In this document: positions 58,572 to 60,588 of the stretch, piece by piece
How the letters are laid out: every line of letters starts with the position of its first letter
Numbering within the stretch: position 1 is the first letter of the stretch
From: Candidatus Dojkabacteria bacterium
GTDB taxonomy: Bacteria > Patescibacteriota > Dojkabacteria > B142 > WJKM01
NCBI GenBank assembly: GCA_014729085.1
Contig: WJKM01000011.1
Coordinates: 110,264 to 170,851 of the forward strand
Reading direction: 5' to 3'
Length of the DNA: 60,588 nucleotides
Position numbers and translations under genes: made by a program
Notes under the pieces: generated by a model
Told to the model about the DNA's origin: nothing
The model's input: only the letters and a program-made list of their open reading frames with translations
The model's database searches: none

Positions 58572-59833
58572 ATGCAATATAATCAGATTATGGAACTAGA
58601 GAATACCACTAATAAAGAAAATACAACTAAACAATTAGTAGATAACCAGATACAAGCTCCCCTTGCACCATCCAAAGAAGTGATAACTACAAAACCAGAG
58701 GGTCCAGCCCTTGCAGGACTCGAAATACCTGATGACCAATTCGAGCAATTTGATCCCTTTAAAGAGGTAGAAATAATAGTTCATAGAGCTGGTTTTTCTA
58801 GGCCAGAAACAGCCGAGGATGGCTCAACAATAGAAGAAAATACCATTCCACGAGCTATTGAAACACTACCTTTATCAGACGGCTGTGAGATAGACCTTCA
58901 ATTCACCTCAGAAGGTGTTGGCGTAGTAACTCACGATCGTATAGGTAAATTAACTTTTGCTGAATTCAAAGAGCAGTATCCCAACCATGCCACGCTGGAA
59001 TCATGGGTTAATTGGTTTAAAACGGATCAACTTTCCGAAAAAAACTTTATATTGACCTCAAAGGCCAAGAAGAAGATCCTTACAAACTAATAGCTCTGGT
59101 AAAGGACCTTGGCGATAGAGGAAGTATTATGGCTATGGATCCAACCACTGTATTTAAACTTTTGCTTGCAAGGGAAATTCTGGGTACTGATACCCAAATT
59201 GTTTATCAAACTCCTGAACCGCTTTTTCCACAAACCGCCATAGAACAAGTTAAAGAGCTTTTGACTGTAATTGGTCTAAAGGATGCTTTCGATCCAAATT
59301 TTTTTCAGGATCTGAAACCAGATACTGTCCAGTTTTGGAACTCAGAGGGACTATTAAAATCCATATTTACCGATCTAGTCAAACATGGCGAAGTAGCTCT
59401 AAGTACAGATAGTGAATTTCATGAAGATGTCATGACGCTTCCTTCTATAAGGTTCTTAAGAGAAAGAAGAGACAGACGCTTAAAAAATTATACTGATCAA
59501 GCTAAACTTGAAGGTTTTAAAGTTTTTAGCGGTATGACTGCAAGTCCAGAGACTATGAGAAAACACGTAGATTGGGGTGTGGACATTCTTTTACCTGAAC
59601 ATCCCAAATTCTTACCTGAGGAGATCAAATTAAGTAGAGAAGATTTAAAAGACTGGGTTATTGATCCTCCCTCTGATCATGACTCATGTGATATCGATTT
59701 ACGGGAGAGTGACTTGAAGGAGGAATTGTCAGAACTGGATCCAGAGGTTGATGCCGAAAGATACAAGTATCTCCAAATAGCATCAAGACTAAAGAAGAAG
59801 CAAAATATTGTCAAATCCTATTTTATGCTTTAG
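58572..59833 (+). pseudogene. glycerophosphodiester phosphodiesterase-like gene split by a -1 frame change
   Basis: The first frame (58572-59090, 172 aa) has the GDPD opening VHRAGF, EENT and EIDLQFTSEGVGVVTHD. The second frame (from about 59045, with an in-frame ATG at 59129 to 59833) continues the fold as YIDLKGQEEDPYK, then DILLPEHP. The join lies at an A7 run (59038-59044) in the heptamer A-AAA-AAC (59039-59045), read in the zero frame as GAA AAA AAC. A -1 shift there restores one 420-residue enzyme. An A8 to A7 deletion, a sequencing error or programmed frameshifting are possible. The N-terminus (1-55) is a polar extension. Confidence 0.7.
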
Positions 59834-59856
59834 CATAACTTTTCGAAAATTTCACT

Positions 59857-60588
59857 TTATTCCCTTACTCGATTTTTTTGACTTAAGACTACACCAATAT
59901 TAGCTCCTAAAACAATAATCGTACCGAGTATCATTAGAAAATTAAAGATTTCACCTAAAAAGAAAAAACCTAGTATTCCTGCAAAGATTACTTGGGAAAG
60001 AAGAATTATTGAGACCAACTGAACTTTCAAAACTTTGTAAGCTTTGGCCATGAACAGAAAACAAAGCATTCCCCCAAAAACTCCCATCACGGCTGTAACT
60101 AGAAAATCGTTTAAAGAGATAGAAAATATATCTATCCTTAGAAACAAAACCAAAGGGAGAGTAATAATGAAATTTCCAGTTGAAAGAATTACTGGGATTA
60201 AAATATCTGGATTTTTTTGGGATACTTGTCTATTCATTATTGAAACAAATGCATTTAATACAAATGCTAAGAAAGCCAAAATTAATCCGTATGAAAAATT
60301 GAATTCCAATCCCTGAGTACTTTGCCCATATACAAAAATTATTAGTCCAAAAAACCCAATAATTGCAAAAATAACTTCCGCTTTTGTTGACTTTTCCTTA
60401 ATCAATATAGGCGCAATTAAAGCTATCAATAAAGGTGTAGCATTAGTGATCAAAATGACTGCCGAAGTTGAGATCTCTGGATCGGAAAATGCATAAAACG
60501 AAGCTGAAACAAGAATAGTTTGTAGGACTGCAAAGATAAACATATCCATTGTAAATTCAGTTTCTTTCAATTCACCCAACTTTTTTAT
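59857..60588 (-). CDS. EamA-family transporter (N-terminus outside window)
   Basis: At least 243 residues, open to the right edge. About eight membrane helices are visible in two EamA repeats (ITNATPLLIALIAPILIKE for the first and SIILLSQVIFAGILGFFFLGE for the second). The full family has ten helices and about 290-300 aa, so the first one or two helices lie outside. The TTG at 60579 is probably internal. EamA proteins export small metabolites such as amino acids; the substrate cannot be told. Confidence 0.85.
   Translation of the reverse strand: MKKLGELKETEFTMDMFIFAVLQTILVSASFYAFSDPEISTSAVILITNATPLLIALIAPILIKEKSTKAEVIFAIIGFFGLIIFVYGQSTQGLEFNFSYGLILAFLAFVLNAFVSIMNRQVSQKNPDILIPVILSTGNFIITLPLVLFLRIDIFSISLNDFLVTAVMGVFGGMLCFLFMAKAYKVLKVQLVSIILLSQVIFAGILGFFFLGEIFNFLMILGTIIVLGANIGVVLSQKNRVRE

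Overview
The window is about 60 kb of AT-rich bacterial DNA that uses the standard code (TGA is a stop). Most start codons follow A/T-rich leaders without a clear Shine-Dalgarno sequence; hsp20 is an exception. Signs of lineage are small compact genes, many SLH-domain surface proteins with N-terminal signal peptides, a zinc-ribbon large serine recombinase, and a tmRNA. These would fit a Candidate Phyla Radiation (Patescibacteria) genome such as Dojkabacteria, but no universal marker gene is present, so the placement is a guess.

Regions. (1) 1-7 kb: the end of an unknown gene, a UmuC-type polymerase, a subtilase bracketed by small palindromic repeats, and membrane-anchored unknowns. (2) 7-21 kb: a stress island. 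It holds Hsp20, five triple-BON-domain proteins (three cytosolic, two membrane-anchored), HdeD, a phosphoribosyltransferase, YjbQ, PolX, a mini-ferritin, superoxide dismutase, an aldo/keto reductase, a baeRF-type protein, a PRC-barrel protein, YtxH, an OmpR-type response regulator and HPF. Five transcription units share one promoter geometry: TTTACA-like, 5 nt, TTTATA-like, 20 nt, -10 box. This looks like the binding site of an OmpR-family regulator, and one is encoded in the island. (3) 21-28 kb: a phosphatase, a lipoprotein-like unknown and a ygeW-ygeX-ygeY operon (knotted carbamoyltransferase, diaminopropionate ammonia-lyase, M20 hydrolase). (4) 28-32 kb: a 1166-residue cysteine-rich surface protein. 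(5) 32-37 kb: an McrBC restriction system with EVE-like reader domains, flanked by an imperfect 20-bp direct repeat. (6) 38.3-42.65 kb: an integrative element, with a terminase small subunit, several small genes, a SpoVG-like protein with an SSB-type tail, two unusual structured 5' leaders, and a large serine recombinase whose 3' end runs into the 3' end of the tmRNA gene. (7) 42.6-48.8 kb: tmRNA with an unusually long tag frame (41 codons), a calcium-repeat gene broken by one stop codon, ComF, a HAD phosphatase and a deoxynucleoside kinase. (8) 48.9-58.5 kb: a cell-surface block with four SLH proteins (beta-propellers, beta-helix, serpin) around an ECF sigma/anti-sigma pair that has a recognisable ECF promoter. 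(9) 58.6-60.6 kb: a glycerophosphodiesterase gene split at an A7 slippery run, and a partial EamA transporter.

The parts most worth a second look are the shared promoter of the BON/stress island, the structured leader and coupled small ORF ahead of the recombinase, the satellite-like element in ssrA, and the tmRNA with a long tag.
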